Shown here one piece after another: positions 50,701 to 61,756 of a stretch of 64,000 nucleotides of DNA. The notes below the pieces were generated by a model that worked only from the letters and a program-made list of their open reading frames with translations, did no database searches and was not told the DNA's origin. The translations under genes were made by a program, and so were the position numbers. Each line of letters opens with the position of its first letter. The stretch's first letter is position 1. Source of the DNA: Knoxdaviesia capensis (lineage: Eukaryota > Ascomycota > Sordariomycetes > Microascales > Gondwanamycetaceae); NCBI GenBank assembly GCA_001510575.1, contig LNGK01000003.1, positions 3,487,732-3,551,731 of the forward strand, read 5' to 3'.

Positions 50701-51305
50701 CGTGGGCAAACCGTGGGACTGTGGGAGGAGACGAAGAAGGAAAGAGAAAGGAAAGGGAAAGGGAATGATGTTTGGGAGAAGAAAAGTAAAAGGGACGAAA
50801 ATAGTCACACTGCTATAACATCATAAAGCAGCGTCTGAAGATGCAGTGATAATAACACAGATAGAGAGTAGAAAGGATACTTGACATGTACCAGATAAAC
50901 ACGCGTATTGTACTTGCAGTATGATTATGCGGGAGAATTACTCAAGAGCAGAACAATGATATGCCAAAAAGATAAAACAATTAACTGAAAAAGCCAAATA
51001 GAAGGTGTTGAACTGGCGGTGATAGCTTTGATGTTGTAGATTTTGTGTGCTTCTTCTGCCTGGTACATCTTCAGGGTTGTTGAATTTGGTGCGGCTAAAC
51101 TTCGGCTGTCGTACGGGGCAACCACGATTTTGGCGACGTGGGTTGCTCCTTCCTGCGCTTAGCTTTGGCCCCGGAGATTTTCCGATCGGCGCTTGGTTCC
51201 GATTTGCGACATTGAACGAAAGAAAAAAATATTCAAATTCAAGATCGTACGAATTGACGGAACATACCTGGTTTCTCCGTAACGATTCTGCATACATTTA
51301 TCCCG
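50701..51305. promoter_or_regulatory. Divergent promoter between separase and the mitochondrial protein gene
   Basis: 605 bp separate the two start codons. The part nearest separase is purine-rich on + (CT-rich on its sense strand), as for other leaders here. No gene is seen inside. Confidence 0.55.
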
Positions 51306-52007
51306 ATGTCTTCACAACCGATGCGGCTCGCGCGGCGCCTTGCGCGCCCGACAGCGCTGTCCCGGCCCCGATCAGCCGTCCAGCTCTCCAGCATCTCCAT
51401 CGCGGCCCCAGCCCACATCCGCGCAGCCAGCAACCTCCCCACAGTCGCCAGCACATCGTTCTGGAAGTCGTTACTCCCGAAGCCGTTCCGCAAGGGCGAC
51501 AACCCGACGAAAATTGCGGCGCGGCCCCAGCCCAAGTCGAAAGAGTGGAACCCGGCCACGTTCTTCGTGGTGATCTTCATGCTCATCGGGTCGATGTCGA
51601 TCAACCAGATCTCGCTCAAGAACGACTTTGAATCGTTCTCCCGCCGGTCGACTGTGCGGATCGAGGCGCTGCGCGATGTGATTGACCGGATACAGCGCGG
51701 CGAGGATGTCGACGTGGAGAAGATGCTGGGGACCGGGGATGAGGCTCGCGAGAAGGAGTGGGAGGAGAGTAAGTTCTTGTCTGCCTGTCTGTTTGGATGT
51801 GGGAGTGGGAGTCGCAGCGAGAAGTACTGACCGCTTGCTCTTCGTGTGTTTGCAGTGATCAACGCCATGGCCCGTGAGGGAACCTCGAATCCCGGAAAGA
51901 AAGCAAAGCCGGAACCTGAAAAGCCTGTCAAGGCCGCCGCTGTCGAGTCGGCGCCCGAACCCTCAACGAAACCTCCTCGGTCTGGTGGTATCTCCAGCTT
52001 CGTGTAA
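51306..52007 (+). CDS. Small mitochondrial single-pass membrane protein (DUF5321-like)
   Basis: Two exons, 51306-51768 and 51856-52007, encode 204 residues. The intron starts GTAAGT and ends CAG. The N-terminus (about 1-45) is rich in Arg, Ser and Ala without acidic residues, a good mitochondrial presequence. One hydrophobic helix lies at about 84-103 (ATFFVVIFMLIGSMSINQIS), followed by an amphipathic segment RIEALRDVIDRIQRGEDVDV and then LGTG. That arrangement matches, from memory, the uncharacterised fungal DUF5321 family. The C-terminus is Lys/Pro/Ala-rich. It is probably anchored in the inner membrane. Function is unknown. Confidence 0.82.
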
Positions 52008-53014
52008 TGAAGGTCCCGCAGACCTCATATCCCGTTTCCCATTCGACATTCCGATATCTTCTCTCCCAGCTACGACCACGGCCCTGCCAGCATATACTAT
52101 GAGCTAGCCATCTGACACTCCCCGCACATCTGCTCCGAAACGTGCAGTCTGTGCCAGGCCTTCAGCCGAGCCTGTCGTTTGCTGGCTGCTCAAGCTCGTT
52201 TCACTGATCCTCTATGCGCACCGCCAGAAACACCTGGTGTGCTCTAATCTTGCTAGACGCCTGCGACAGGCCAATACTCGGCATTCCCTCGCCTCGTCTT
52301 ATCTCATGTAAATTTATGTACAAATATCTCACTAGTTATAGTTTCATAGCGCATACCATCGTGTAAGAATGTCACGTCCAAATTCTACTTTATGAATCAA
52401 GTGTGCAAAAGTCATTAGGGTTAGGGTTGTGTTCCTGGTGCATTTATGTCCTGAATCAACGTCACAATTGATATGTCTGCAGGGCAACCATGGTGTTTGT
52501 GTACAAAATGACGAAGTTTGACTTTCTGTTTCTACATTGGAGATATGTACATAACCAGCGAAAGTCCTCCAACGTTTGGTATCACACCTTTGGTAAAAAT
52601 AGTCTCGGAGACGTTAAATATCGCCGAACACCAGCTAAAACGTCAGTGACGACCCCTCGCAAAACGATGAAAGTGGACCGAACTAACAATGTGGTCGCAT
52701 TTCCTGATTGCTAATCAGGGATCTTCAAATCATTAAAATCAACAAAATCGACGACATTGATCTACGACGACCTCGGTTTCTTGGATATCTAAATCTGATA
52801 AGACAATCAAGGTGTCCTGGGCTTCTTTTACGTGCGCCCGGTTGTCTTGAGATCTCTTCTTCTGGAATCAATCTGGGAATAGCTTCAACTGCCGACGACT
52901 CCCATCCCGCGCGATTGTGATATATCCGACCAGCCCTATAACTCCGTACCGCCCCTCCCTTCCTCTTTTTGAATTTTCTCTCTTTCGGCGACTCCGAACA
53001 CTCCCCCCCGGAAC
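52008..53014. other. Intergenic region upstream of NPY1
   Basis: Contains the 3' flank of the preceding gene, a telomere-like TTAGGGTTAGGGTT at 52415-52428 and the promoter of the next gene. No coding gene is evident. Confidence 0.55.
52415..52428 (+). repeat. Interstitial telomere-like motif
   Basis: TTAGGGTTAGGGTT, two perfect telomere units, 590 bp upstream of NPY1. Confidence 0.75.
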
Positions 53015-54396
53015 ATGACCTCGTCTGCGCGCCCCTCCGAGCTCGAAGACCCGGGCGCCGACGCCATGCTGTCGCGCAAGTTCGGCAAGGGCCTGGTGAA
53101 CTACTTTTCGGGCAGCACGTTGAACCGCGTCGGCTTCCTCCGCCACGAGTCCGCGTTCCTCAGCCAGGCGGTCACCCATGCCGAGACGCGCTTTGTGCCG
53201 ATGAACAACCTGGTGCCGGTGGTCCGCGGCGGCGAGCTGGTGCACGTGGGCCTGGCTGACGTGCAGCCGCTGATCGGCCCGGACCCGTTCGCCGTGCCGG
53301 AGGAGGAGATGATTGCCAAGTACGATTCGACGGCCCCGGTGCCGCCTGCGGTTGTTCTGCTCGGAATTCAGGAGGATGAGGCGTCGTCGTTTGCATACAA
53401 GACTTACCGGGGCCAGCCGTGGTTTGCCGTCGATGTGACGCCGCGGGGGTTAACGTCTGATAAGGCGGAAGCTCTGCTGAAGACTCTGCAGGAGTCGGGG
53501 GCTGTTACGATGAAGAACGCTCGAGATTTGAGTCTCCCTGGCAAGGAGGGTGCGTACATGATTTTCTTGTTGAAGTCTTTTTCTTTAATTTTTTTTTTAA
53601 TTTTGTTCTCTGTTTTTTCTTTTTTTCTTGCCTTTTTACCAGAGTTCGAGGGGACGTCTTTGAATTGCTCGACGACGAAACCAAAAATACTAACGTTAAC
53701 GCCCCCCACCATCAAGCCTCGATATACGCCCAAGCCCGGTCAATTCTTGACTGGAATTTCCGGCACCCGTTCTGCGCCGGCTGCGGTAAGCCGACGTTGA
53801 TGGTGTCCGCCGGCTACAAGCGGGTGTGTCCACCGACCGACGGCGGAGTTGCGCGGTCAGCCTGCGGCACGCGGGTCGGCGTCTCCAACATCTGCTTCCC
53901 GCGCTCCGACCCGGTGATGATCGCGGCGGTGGTGTCGGCGGACGGCAAGCGCGTGCTGCTGGGCCGGCAGGCGCGGTTCCCGCCGCACTGGTACAGCACG
54001 CTGGCGGGGTTCGTCGAGCCGGGCGAGAGCGTGGAGGACGCGGTGCGGCGCGAGGTGTGGGAGGAGAGCGGGGTGAGCGTCGGCCGCGTGGTGCTGCACT
54101 CGTCGCAGCCGTGGCCGTTCCCGTCGAGCCTGATGCTGGGCGCGGTGGCGCAGGCGCTGCCGGACGGCGAGACGGTCAACCTCGGCCACGACGCCGAGAT
54201 GGAGGATGCGCGCTGGTTCGATATCGAGGAGCTGCGGGTTGCGCTGAAGACCAACGCGACCAATATCCTGGATCTGGCGCCCCGCGAGGGCGCCAAGGAG
54301 GGAGACCTCCGTGTGCCCCCGCCCACGGCCATTGCGCACCAGTTGCTGGCCGCTGTGGCTGGCGGGTTTGTTGACTTTTCTTCTGCACACTTGTAG
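53015..54396 (+). CDS. npy1: NADH pyrophosphatase, Nudix family, peroxisomal
   Basis: Two exons, 53015-53549 and 53717-54396, encode 404 residues. The enzyme hydrolyses NADH to NMNH and AMP (also decaps NAD-RNA in some species). The N-terminal domain covers about 20-175. A zinc ribbon follows with C198-x2-C201, C216 and C228. The Nudix box begins at G276, with E282, then REVWEESGV from R290 to V298. A downstream SQPWPFPSSLM motif is diagnostic for the NudC/Npy1 subfamily. The last three residues AHL fit a type 1 peroxisomal signal, as in yeast Npy1. The intron was placed by homology: GTGCGT donor, CTAAC branch and an AAG acceptor, giving LPGKEASIYAQARSILDWN. Nearer AG acceptors would insert about 20 extra residues. 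Confidence 0.92.
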
Positions 54397-55090
54397 AGGG
54401 TGCAACGAGACGAGACAGTAATATTAGAATGGTCTCAGTCGTACCTTTTTCTTTGCTTCCGGGGGCTTGGATCAGAAGCCCAGAACTATGCCTCTGATGG
54501 TGATTGTGGTGGTAGACCCGGGCTGTCCCCGCTGGTGTTTCTCGTGTGAATGTCTCTCTGTGTATCTCTGTCTGTCTCTCAATACTGAGTGAGATGCCTG
54601 AATTTTCCGATCTGTCCTACTACTACCTGTACCACCCAGCGTGGAATATCCTATTCTGGAGTTACAACGGCCTGTTGACCTTTCACTCAAAACCAGCGAC
54701 CCCGATGTGACACAGCATCTCGCCGCAGAACTGGCCACTACAGTACTGTGTTGTACCTCGCTTGCCCGACGTGTCTTCCCGAGCGGTACATCCTGTTCAG
54801 GGCCGATCGGCAGTGGCGTTTGTGGTTCATCAGACAAAGAGGCCGGCGAGAAACGGAGTGTCAGTTCTCTAGTGGAGATGATGGCTGGCCTCCTCTCCAA
54901 GAATCACGACCTCAGAAACATTCCTGTGCCTCAAGCCTGTGTGACCTGTTGGCACTCAGTAGGGAGACGGGTTCGTTTCTTTCTTTTTTATGACCGGCTT
55001 TCATTTTCGCGGTCGTGGTACAGGATCCGATTATTTATCTTTTCCACGCCGAGTAGGGGGTGGCTTGAAGGGCGGCGTCGACACATATAT
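54397..55090. other. Intergenic region
   Basis: Between NPY1 and the four-helix protein gene. No gene or clear regulatory motif is seen apart from a near-copy of the TACAGTACTGTA palindrome at about 54739. Confidence 0.5.
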
Positions 55091-55954
55091 ATGTCCATGT
55101 CCTTCGCCAGATGGCTCGCGTAGGCGCTCTCTGCTGTACGATATGCCATCCCATGAACATTCTTCTAGAAGCAGAGCTGACTGACTATGTTACCGCTCAT
55201 TTGCAGAGCCTCCATCGGGGTGTGGATCCTGCAGGTATGTCACCAAATCTTCCCTTGCATCTATCAACCGCAGAGTTTGCACAGCAGGACGCTGTACTAC
55301 TACCAACCAAACACATAGCGTCAAGACATAGATTAGACTCTAACTTGCAGGCTACAGATCCTGATCTGTCTGGCCACTCTCAGTCTGACAGCTGCTGTCG
55401 TCGGCCTCGTCGGCGCCCATCCGAAGCCGGCCGTGACGTTGATGTACGGCCTTTTCATCTCCTGCTACGGCGTGGCCACCGCCGGCGTCGGGCTTGCATC
55501 GGTGTACTCGCACAAGATCACCACAGGCTTCGTGATCCTGACCAGCTGCCTGAACGGGCTGTTCTTCCTGACCAGTGGAATCGTGAGTCCACCACATCAC
55601 TGAAGCAAACACGTCGATCTTTGCTAACGAATACAACAGGCCATGTTGACGGGCATTGCGCACTCCCGCTGCCATGATCTCGCGGAACCCGGGGCCCGAA
55701 GCCTGGCCCGAGCATTCAGATTTGCTGAAGACTCTTACGAGTACGAATGCCCGTTTGATACCGACAAGGCCTGCCACATGGAACGAGATGTGAAGATCGT
55801 GGTGTGCGGACTGGCCAATGCAGATGCCGTAAGCATGTTTGTTGCGTCGGCGTGTATCTGCGTGTCTATCGTGCTGGCTTGGGCCACGCGCACAAAGACG
55901 ACAGATATTGACAGTGACATTGATAGCCGGTCGTCTCGGTCGGCGGCAATTTGA
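55091..55954 (+). CDS. Four-helix membrane protein, MARVEL-like
   Basis: I propose four exons, 55091-55119, 55207-55234, 55358-55582 and 55640-55954, for 198 residues. Four hydrophobic helices lie at about 12-37, 44-66, 75-98 and 155-176. Between helices 3 and 4 is a longer loop with C105, C131 and C139. The tail is short and acidic, with Asp/Ser repeats. The layout resembles fungal MARVEL proteins (plasma-membrane or vesicle tetraspans such as Nce102), but there is no decisive motif. The first two exons are tiny and were chosen because only this combination keeps helix 1 open. The acceptor of intron 2 is the second AG, 14 nt from a CTAAC branch. The 3' two exons are firm; the 5' end is a model. 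Confidence 0.7.
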
Positions 55955-56968
55955 CGAACAATATGGATGCCACGCGAGACCGTCGTAAGGTGGCTCGGAC
56001 TTGTGCTCTTTACAGTTTCTGCGGGTGATATAAGATATGTACTACGTCAAACGGCGTTACAGTCGTTTGCTGTCGAGACCGTAAGGGTCGTTTGGTCCCA
56101 ATTGACCCCTTCTCCATCCAATCTGCAGACATCGTTCACGTCATGTATTATCCGCGTCGCCGGTCGAGTCATCAATTCGAAAGGCCGTCACAAGCGCGTC
56201 GACCAGCGCCGAACCTGCACGCAATACAAGTAAATCCACCGCAAGAAAATGTCGAGAACATCCCACAGTCAAGAACCTGGTAGACCAGACGTCAATGGCT
56301 GATTAGGAAAGGTGTTCACTTCGCTCAAAGGGGCCGGGAACGGAAGGAAACCCATTGAAAAAGAAAACAGGATAACCCTCAGCAAGCCACCGTAGTGGAG
56401 CCCCCATTGTATATGAAATGTTTCTTCACTTGACGGTGTAGAAACAACCCATACTGATGATGAAGAAGAAAGAAAAGAAAAAGAAGAGGGAAGAGTTTTT
56501 CCCCGGTGAGCTGTGTCAAGCGAAGAATTTATGTGTTTCGTGCGGTCACGTGAGCACCAGAAAAGAAAATTTTGGACGAAAAGTAGTGGGTCGCTCGGTT
56601 AAGCTTCGGCAATTCCGCGTGTCTGGCGGCTTTTTTTTTTCTTCCAGCTTCTCTTTTGCTCTGTCGTGATGGGCCTAACGTTTTTTTTTTCTCGACAGCC
56701 TCATCGATTTTGCTTTCCGTGCAGCCGGGATTGAGTGTTTTCAGCTTCAACTGCTTGTTGTATGATTCATGTTCTTTTAGATGCTCGAATGACCATCATC
56801 ATCGCCATCACCTCTTCTCTTTTCTTGTATAGTTGAATCTCTTACGCGATTGTCGAATCTGTACGTGGAGCTGGAGGAGAAGCTGTCACGGCGCGGCTCT
56901 TTTTTGTCATCCCTCCTTTGTAACCTCATCTCCCTCGACCTCTCCCATCCTCTCCCACACTCACAACC
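55955..56968. other. Intergenic region upstream of TIM23
   Basis: No gene is recognisable. The last 150 bp are CT-rich and form the probable leader of TIM23. Confidence 0.5.
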
Positions 56969-57815
56969 ATGTCTTCTCTATGGGACACCGTGACCGGCCG
57001 TAAGCGCCAAAACCAACAGGCGGCCTCGCAAACCGCCGCCGCCGCTCCCTCGTCTCCCTCCTCTTCCTCCTCGCCATACACTCCCCCGACACCAACGAAG
57101 CTCGTGCCCCTGGACCCGACCGACAACCAGGGCGTCGAGTCGTTCCTGGGCGCGTCGTCGTTCGCCGACCCGTCGAAGCTGCACCCGCTCGCGGGGCTGA
57201 ACAAGGACACGCTGGAGTACATCTCGCTGGACGACTCGACGCTGACCGACCTGCCGGGCGGCCGCACCGTGATCCCGTCGCGCGGCTTCGCCGACGACCT
57301 GTGCTACGGCACCGGCGTGACCTACCTGACCGCGCTGGCTCTCGGAGGCGCCTGGGGTCTGCAGGAGGGTTTGCGGCGCTCGGCCGACCAGCCGCCCAAG
57401 CTGCGGCTCAACTCCGTGCTCAACGCCGTGACCCAGCGCGGCCCGTTCCTCGGCAACTCCGCCGGTGTCATCGCCATCATCTACAACCTCACAAACTCGT
57501 CCATCGGATACCTCCGTGGCAAGCACGACGCCACCAACTCCATAGCCGCCGGCGTATTGAGCGGCATGATGTTCCGGAGTACGCGCGGTATCAAGCCCAT
57601 GCTGATCTCGGGTGGTGTGGTAGGCTCGTTGGCTGTAGCGTGGACGGTAAGTTTGCTTTTCCCCTTCATCCTGGACCGCAGCTTTCCTTAGTCGTCAAAA
57701 GGATGTGGAACACAGTGTACTGATATTTTATCTTCTTGCGTCTCTCCAGATTGCGAAGGAGGCCATCATGCCTTCACAACTTTCCCACACCCACGAAGAG
57801 CGCGCCACTCTATAA
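56969..57815 (+). CDS. tim23: Mitochondrial import inner membrane translocase subunit Tim23
   Basis: Two exons, 56969-57646 and 57750-57815, encode 247 residues. Tim23 forms the presequence-translocase channel in the inner membrane. The first 95 residues form the intermembrane-space part, starting with a Gln/Ala/Ser/Pro-rich stretch and then HPLAGLNKDTLEYISLDD, a family signature. The Tim17/22/23 membrane domain begins near 108 (DDLCYGTGVTYLTALALGG). It includes RLNSVLNAVTQRGPFLGNSAGV with GxxxG-type glycines, KHDATNSIAAGVLSGMMFRS and the last helix MLISGGVVGSLAVAWT. The intron follows this helix; exon 2 adds IAKEAIMPSQLSHTHEERA and two more residues. Without splicing the frame would stop after 14 other residues. 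Confidence 0.95.
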
Positions 57816-59539
57816 CCTGACCGGATGATGCAGGACATGCCATCCTCATTCTCATGATTGTCTGATCCGGATAGAACGAGACCCTATATCCGCCAATCTC
57901 CATTCTCCCTTGTCTTAATATGTACAACTTTACTTAACTGCGTTTTTTTCTTTTCTGTGCTTCTATTTTTCTTTTCTTATACTCACTTGCATCTGTGTCT
58001 ATACTTCCCTATTCTCTCTCTACCATACAGATGCTTGATGCTTCCATCACGAAGAAAACCAAGTCGAATCTCATGCCATATAATCCACCCCTCCGATGTC
58101 CCTTCTTTGCGTTTCCGTTTCTTGGTTTCCGTTCTGTGTTTTGTGTCCTGAACTGTACGCTGTTCCTATTTCAGAAAATGCCGCGAATGAGCCCCCTCCA
58201 TGTACATTACCTCCTTTTGTTTTTCCGCGCGGTGGTTAGAATGCATTTAGATCCTTCTCTCTCTCTTTGGCTTGACACGGCGGGCGTTGCGGGAGTCTGG
58301 AAGCTGGAAGCGACCGGAGAAGAAGAAAAATACAAAAGCCCTTACCAATATATCAAACAAGAAACATTCTATGAAAAAGTTTTGAGAGTCAAACTGATAC
58401 TACCTTGCACACGGCTAGGTCTTGTGTTTGTTCTGCCTGAGCTGTTTCTTGCCACCCTGACCTGCCCTCTCACCTACGTCTGCCACGACAGTGTTGGAAC
58501 TCCGCAACTGGCCGTCAACCATCCCGAGCTGTAACGCTGGCCGGTTTGCGTTTGCCTGTTTGTTTGCCTGCTGGCTCCCCTTGTGCTACCGGCCACAACA
58601 TGTCCCTCTCCCGTTCAGTTTGTCTGTTCGTTCTGGCTGTCTGTCGAAGTTGAAACTTGCCTCGGAGGTTCAACTTGAGGGGGTGTTTGCTTGGTTTTCC
58701 AGGTCTGAGTTGTCGTCGTTCCCGTTTAGGTCTAGGTCATGCGGTGCTCGGTGCTCGTCTGGGACATCTGCTCAAGGTGTAAGTCAGCCAATGAGTCAAT
58801 GGAGGGAGGATGGATACTTTGCGGTAGCGGCTACTCATGACCCAACCATATCGACCATCTCCTGTTTGGCTGTCCTGGGCTCTGGTGACATTTCCTGGCC
58901 CAGTATCTCAAGATCCCTCTTCGATGGCCGCGTACAGACGAGTTTCAAGACAGATCGAGCCGGACTCTGATTTACTCTCTCACCTGGCAGGGTCTCTGTC
59001 ATTTGGATCATCCTCCGGTGAAGGACTCTTAAGCTCCTCTGAGGCAGCTGAAATTCACTTAATAGCGGTATTCCCCTAGGTCGAATATGCATCTAGTGAC
59101 GAGTATGCATCTAATGACGATCTACCCCCCTTCTCTTTTTTGACCAGCCTTCATTACCTCTTTTACACGCATATAAGTTAACATTCATCTTTGCCCTAAT
59201 GAATATGTTAGGGCTTCTTTCATGATTCCCATGATTCAATTAATTCCTGCCTTGGTGCACAAATACTGTTTATTTACCTTGCCTATTAAATCCCCCCTAA
59301 AATACACACTATTTTGATCTCTTGTCACTCCTTCTCTTGCTCTCTGGTTATATTACGTTTACTTTCAGGAGTGTTTGGACTTTTTCATTCTTTCTCTTTT
59401 GTCCCCAAACAACTCACATCTTCCTTCCTCACCACCTTCGTTACTACCACCTGTAACAAAAAGTTGCAGCTCTACAATCACGATCATCACCCCCAGCCAC
59501 CCACCTCATTCTCAATCACCACCTTTCACTTCGCCAAAA
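57816..59539. other. Intergenic region of 1.7 kb
   Basis: No coding gene is supported. It starts with T-rich 3' flank of TIM23. From about 59300 to 59539 it is CT/CA-rich, resembling the promoter and leader of a following gene. Confidence 0.5.
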
Positions 59540-59990
59540 ATGGGGTTTGACTGCTGTGGTCTCTTTGGCCTGCAGAAGAAGCCCAAGAAGTACAAGAAGG
59601 TTTGGGTCTGGAATGGCGAGAAATATGTCCGCATTCAAGTCGTAAGTTGAAACTCAAGGATATCTGTCTGCACCAGATGATTCAACCTTCCATACGTCAC
59701 GCGTTCCCATTGGATTTCGCCATCACTTCCCCCTGTCCCGTTTTATGTTACCCAAATTTGAACCCCAAGCTCTTCCAGTAGAAGACACTCCCCCTCAAAA
59801 CGAAAGAAGAATCAGAAGAAAAAGAAGAAAGCCGACCCTGGCTCTGATACCGGGAACTCGTGGCTAGTGCCAGCACCCGTCTCATTATGTTCTTTTTCAG
59901 ACTCATCGCACAGACTCTCAACAGCAGCCTGCCGTCTCTGGTTACTCAATGGTCCCTCTGGGCTATATATGCCTTTCTGGCAGAGAGTGA
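59540..59990 (+). CDS. Possible small basic, aromatic-rich protein (first exon convincing)
   Basis: An ATG at 59540 in good context after a CT/CA-rich leader opens a 34-codon exon reading MGFDCCGLFGL, then a lysine-rich stretch and VWVWNGEKYVRIQV, ending at a strong GTAAGT donor (59642). The best in-phase continuation I can see uses the pyrimidine-tracted acceptor at 59900 and stops at 59990, giving about 63 residues. Another acceptor near 59784 gives a Lys/Glu-rich end instead. The N-terminal Gly and Cys residues could be lipidated. I do not recognise the family. Exon 2 is speculative. Confidence 0.35.
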
Positions 59991-60416
59991 CCATGGCTGT
60001 GCAGCTGGGATGGGATCTGTATGTGAGTGACCGGCCAGTTGTCAGTCCTCGAAGAAAGTTATCTGGAGATCTCTGTTGATATGCAATGGGAGAGTTCCCA
60101 CGATCGCAGATTCTTCCATTAATGATTCAAGATTCATATCCCAACGATTTCCCACATCATTATCAAACTTGCCAAAGATGATTCTGAGTTCAGAGATGCT
60201 CCGTCAGCAAGAACAAAAAATGATGTATAAAGGTTATCTGGGTTCCCCCGGGGGCACAAATTATTTCTTCCCTCCTACAACTCTTTCTTTTCCTCCATTC
60301 TTTTTTCCCACCTGTTACACCCATCACTTCTTTTCAGCCTCCTCTCTTCCACCATTCTTTGTCCTATTTCATTCTATCCTTCACTGAAGACTATTGGTGG
60401 ATTATTATTATCAACC

Positions 60417-61756
60417 ATGGCCAAGCCTAAGTCGAAGGAGTCTGGCTCCAAGAAGAACGCAGCTTCGGCTGCTTCTCCTTCCACCAGCCATGCCTGTGAG
60501 ACATGCCGCACGGATGGTTCTGAGTATGGGTCCGGTTCTGACCATGGATCCGACGCCGGTGCTTCTGCTGCCGACAAGACTGAGAAGACCGCTGAAGCTT
60601 CCAATGATGATCCCAAGGATGGCCCCGGCCTCGCGCCTACCCCCGGCATTCCTCTCTTCACCTATGTTCCTGGAATGCCTTACGGCCCGATGCCGGGTGG
60701 CATCCCGCCCCCTCATGAAGTTCCCCATCTTGCTGGACATGGACATCCTTATCCCGCTGGATACCCCTACCCTCCTCCTCCGCCCATGTGGTCGGAGCAA
60801 GCCGTGTATTCGGCCCCGGTTTATCCGGGTGATTCCTATGTCACCATGGTTAGCATTCACTACCTACTGCTCCTTCTGTTTCTATCAAGCTCCCCAGCAC
60901 CTTCCCATTGCCCCATTTCCCCGGAGTTTTCCCTTTCTTGTCACTCCTAACCCTACACCACATGACAATACTGTCAATATCATAGCTTCAAGTGACACCT
61001 CCCCATTTGTTTTCTTTTTCTTTTTCTCTTGTGTTTGCCCCCTCTCTATTTCCTTTCCATCCTCGTCTGTTTTCCTCTTTTGTTTCCTCTTCTTCTTTCT
61101 TCCCTTCTTCCTACCACGATTCTCTATTTCCCCTCTTGCCCCCCTTTCATCACCACTACTACCTCCTCGTTGATTCAGTTTACTGCTGTTCACTATGAAC
61201 TACCTCTATCCCATCCAGTGTGGCCATGCCAACTGTGTTGGCAACTGCACCCTGCGTCACGTTGCTAACATCACCACTCCGCTGTATGCGGGCCAAGTCC
61301 AGGTGCAGTTGCAAACCGCCACCTGCCACAACCCCCATTGGGACTATGTCAACCATGTCCCCTCTACCTATGCAAGTGCTCAGCTACATCTTTATTCATC
61401 TTCACTCTCTTCACACTTCACTACACTCAAGGCCGGCCACACCTACTAACCTGCATTGGCTTTCAATGATATAGCCTGTTCACTACATGGGAGGTCTGCC
61501 CACCACCGTGCCCGGTGCGGCCACTTGCTACTGGACTTACAATAACCCGGGTATGAGCGTGGCGCAGGGCAATATCGCCAGCCCCTATGCTGATGATTGG
61601 AAGCCGCGTAGCGACGACCCGACTCGTCTCTACTGGATGCGCACCCCTGAGGGTCTTTGGGTTGAGCGGAACATGTTTTCGCTGGACACTCTCGGTGATC
61701 GTATCCGCTGGTACAAGAACAACAACGGCATTTTCTACGCCGTCAAGCTCCGCTAA
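60417..61756 (+). CDS. Uncharacterised Pro/Gly/Tyr-rich protein with Trp/Tyr-rich C-terminal domain
   Basis: Proposed exons 60417-60848, 61219-61371 and 61475-61756 encode 288 residues. The first part is hydrophilic and Ser/Ala/Lys-rich with CETC, then a Pro/Gly/Tyr/His-rich segment (YVPGMPYGPMPGGIPPPHE) resembling low-complexity adhesive or phase-separating regions. The middle exon is Cys/His-rich (CGHANCVGNCTLRHV). The last exon forms a compact-looking domain with YWMRTPEGLWVERNMFSLD, then GDRIRWYKNNNGIFYAVKL. The second intron starts GC (GCAAGT) and ends TAG after a CTAAC branch; only that junction keeps the frame. The first junction uses an acceptor at 61218. An ATG at 61195 could instead start a shorter protein. 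No signal peptide or known domain is seen. Confidence 0.6.
61372..61474 (+). other. GC-AG intron
   Basis: 103 nt running from GCAAGT to GATATAG, with CTAAC at about 61445-61449, roughly 25 nt before the acceptor. GC donors occur in a small fraction of fungal introns and normally have this strong flanking consensus. A GT donor 4 nt downstream would shift the frame. Confidence 0.65.

Noticed and set aside
61195..61449. Independent 84-codon gene starting at 61195
   Set aside because: Its end runs into an intron-like sequence with a CTAAC branch; splicing to 61475 keeps a longer conserved-looking frame. The ATG is kept only as an alternative start.
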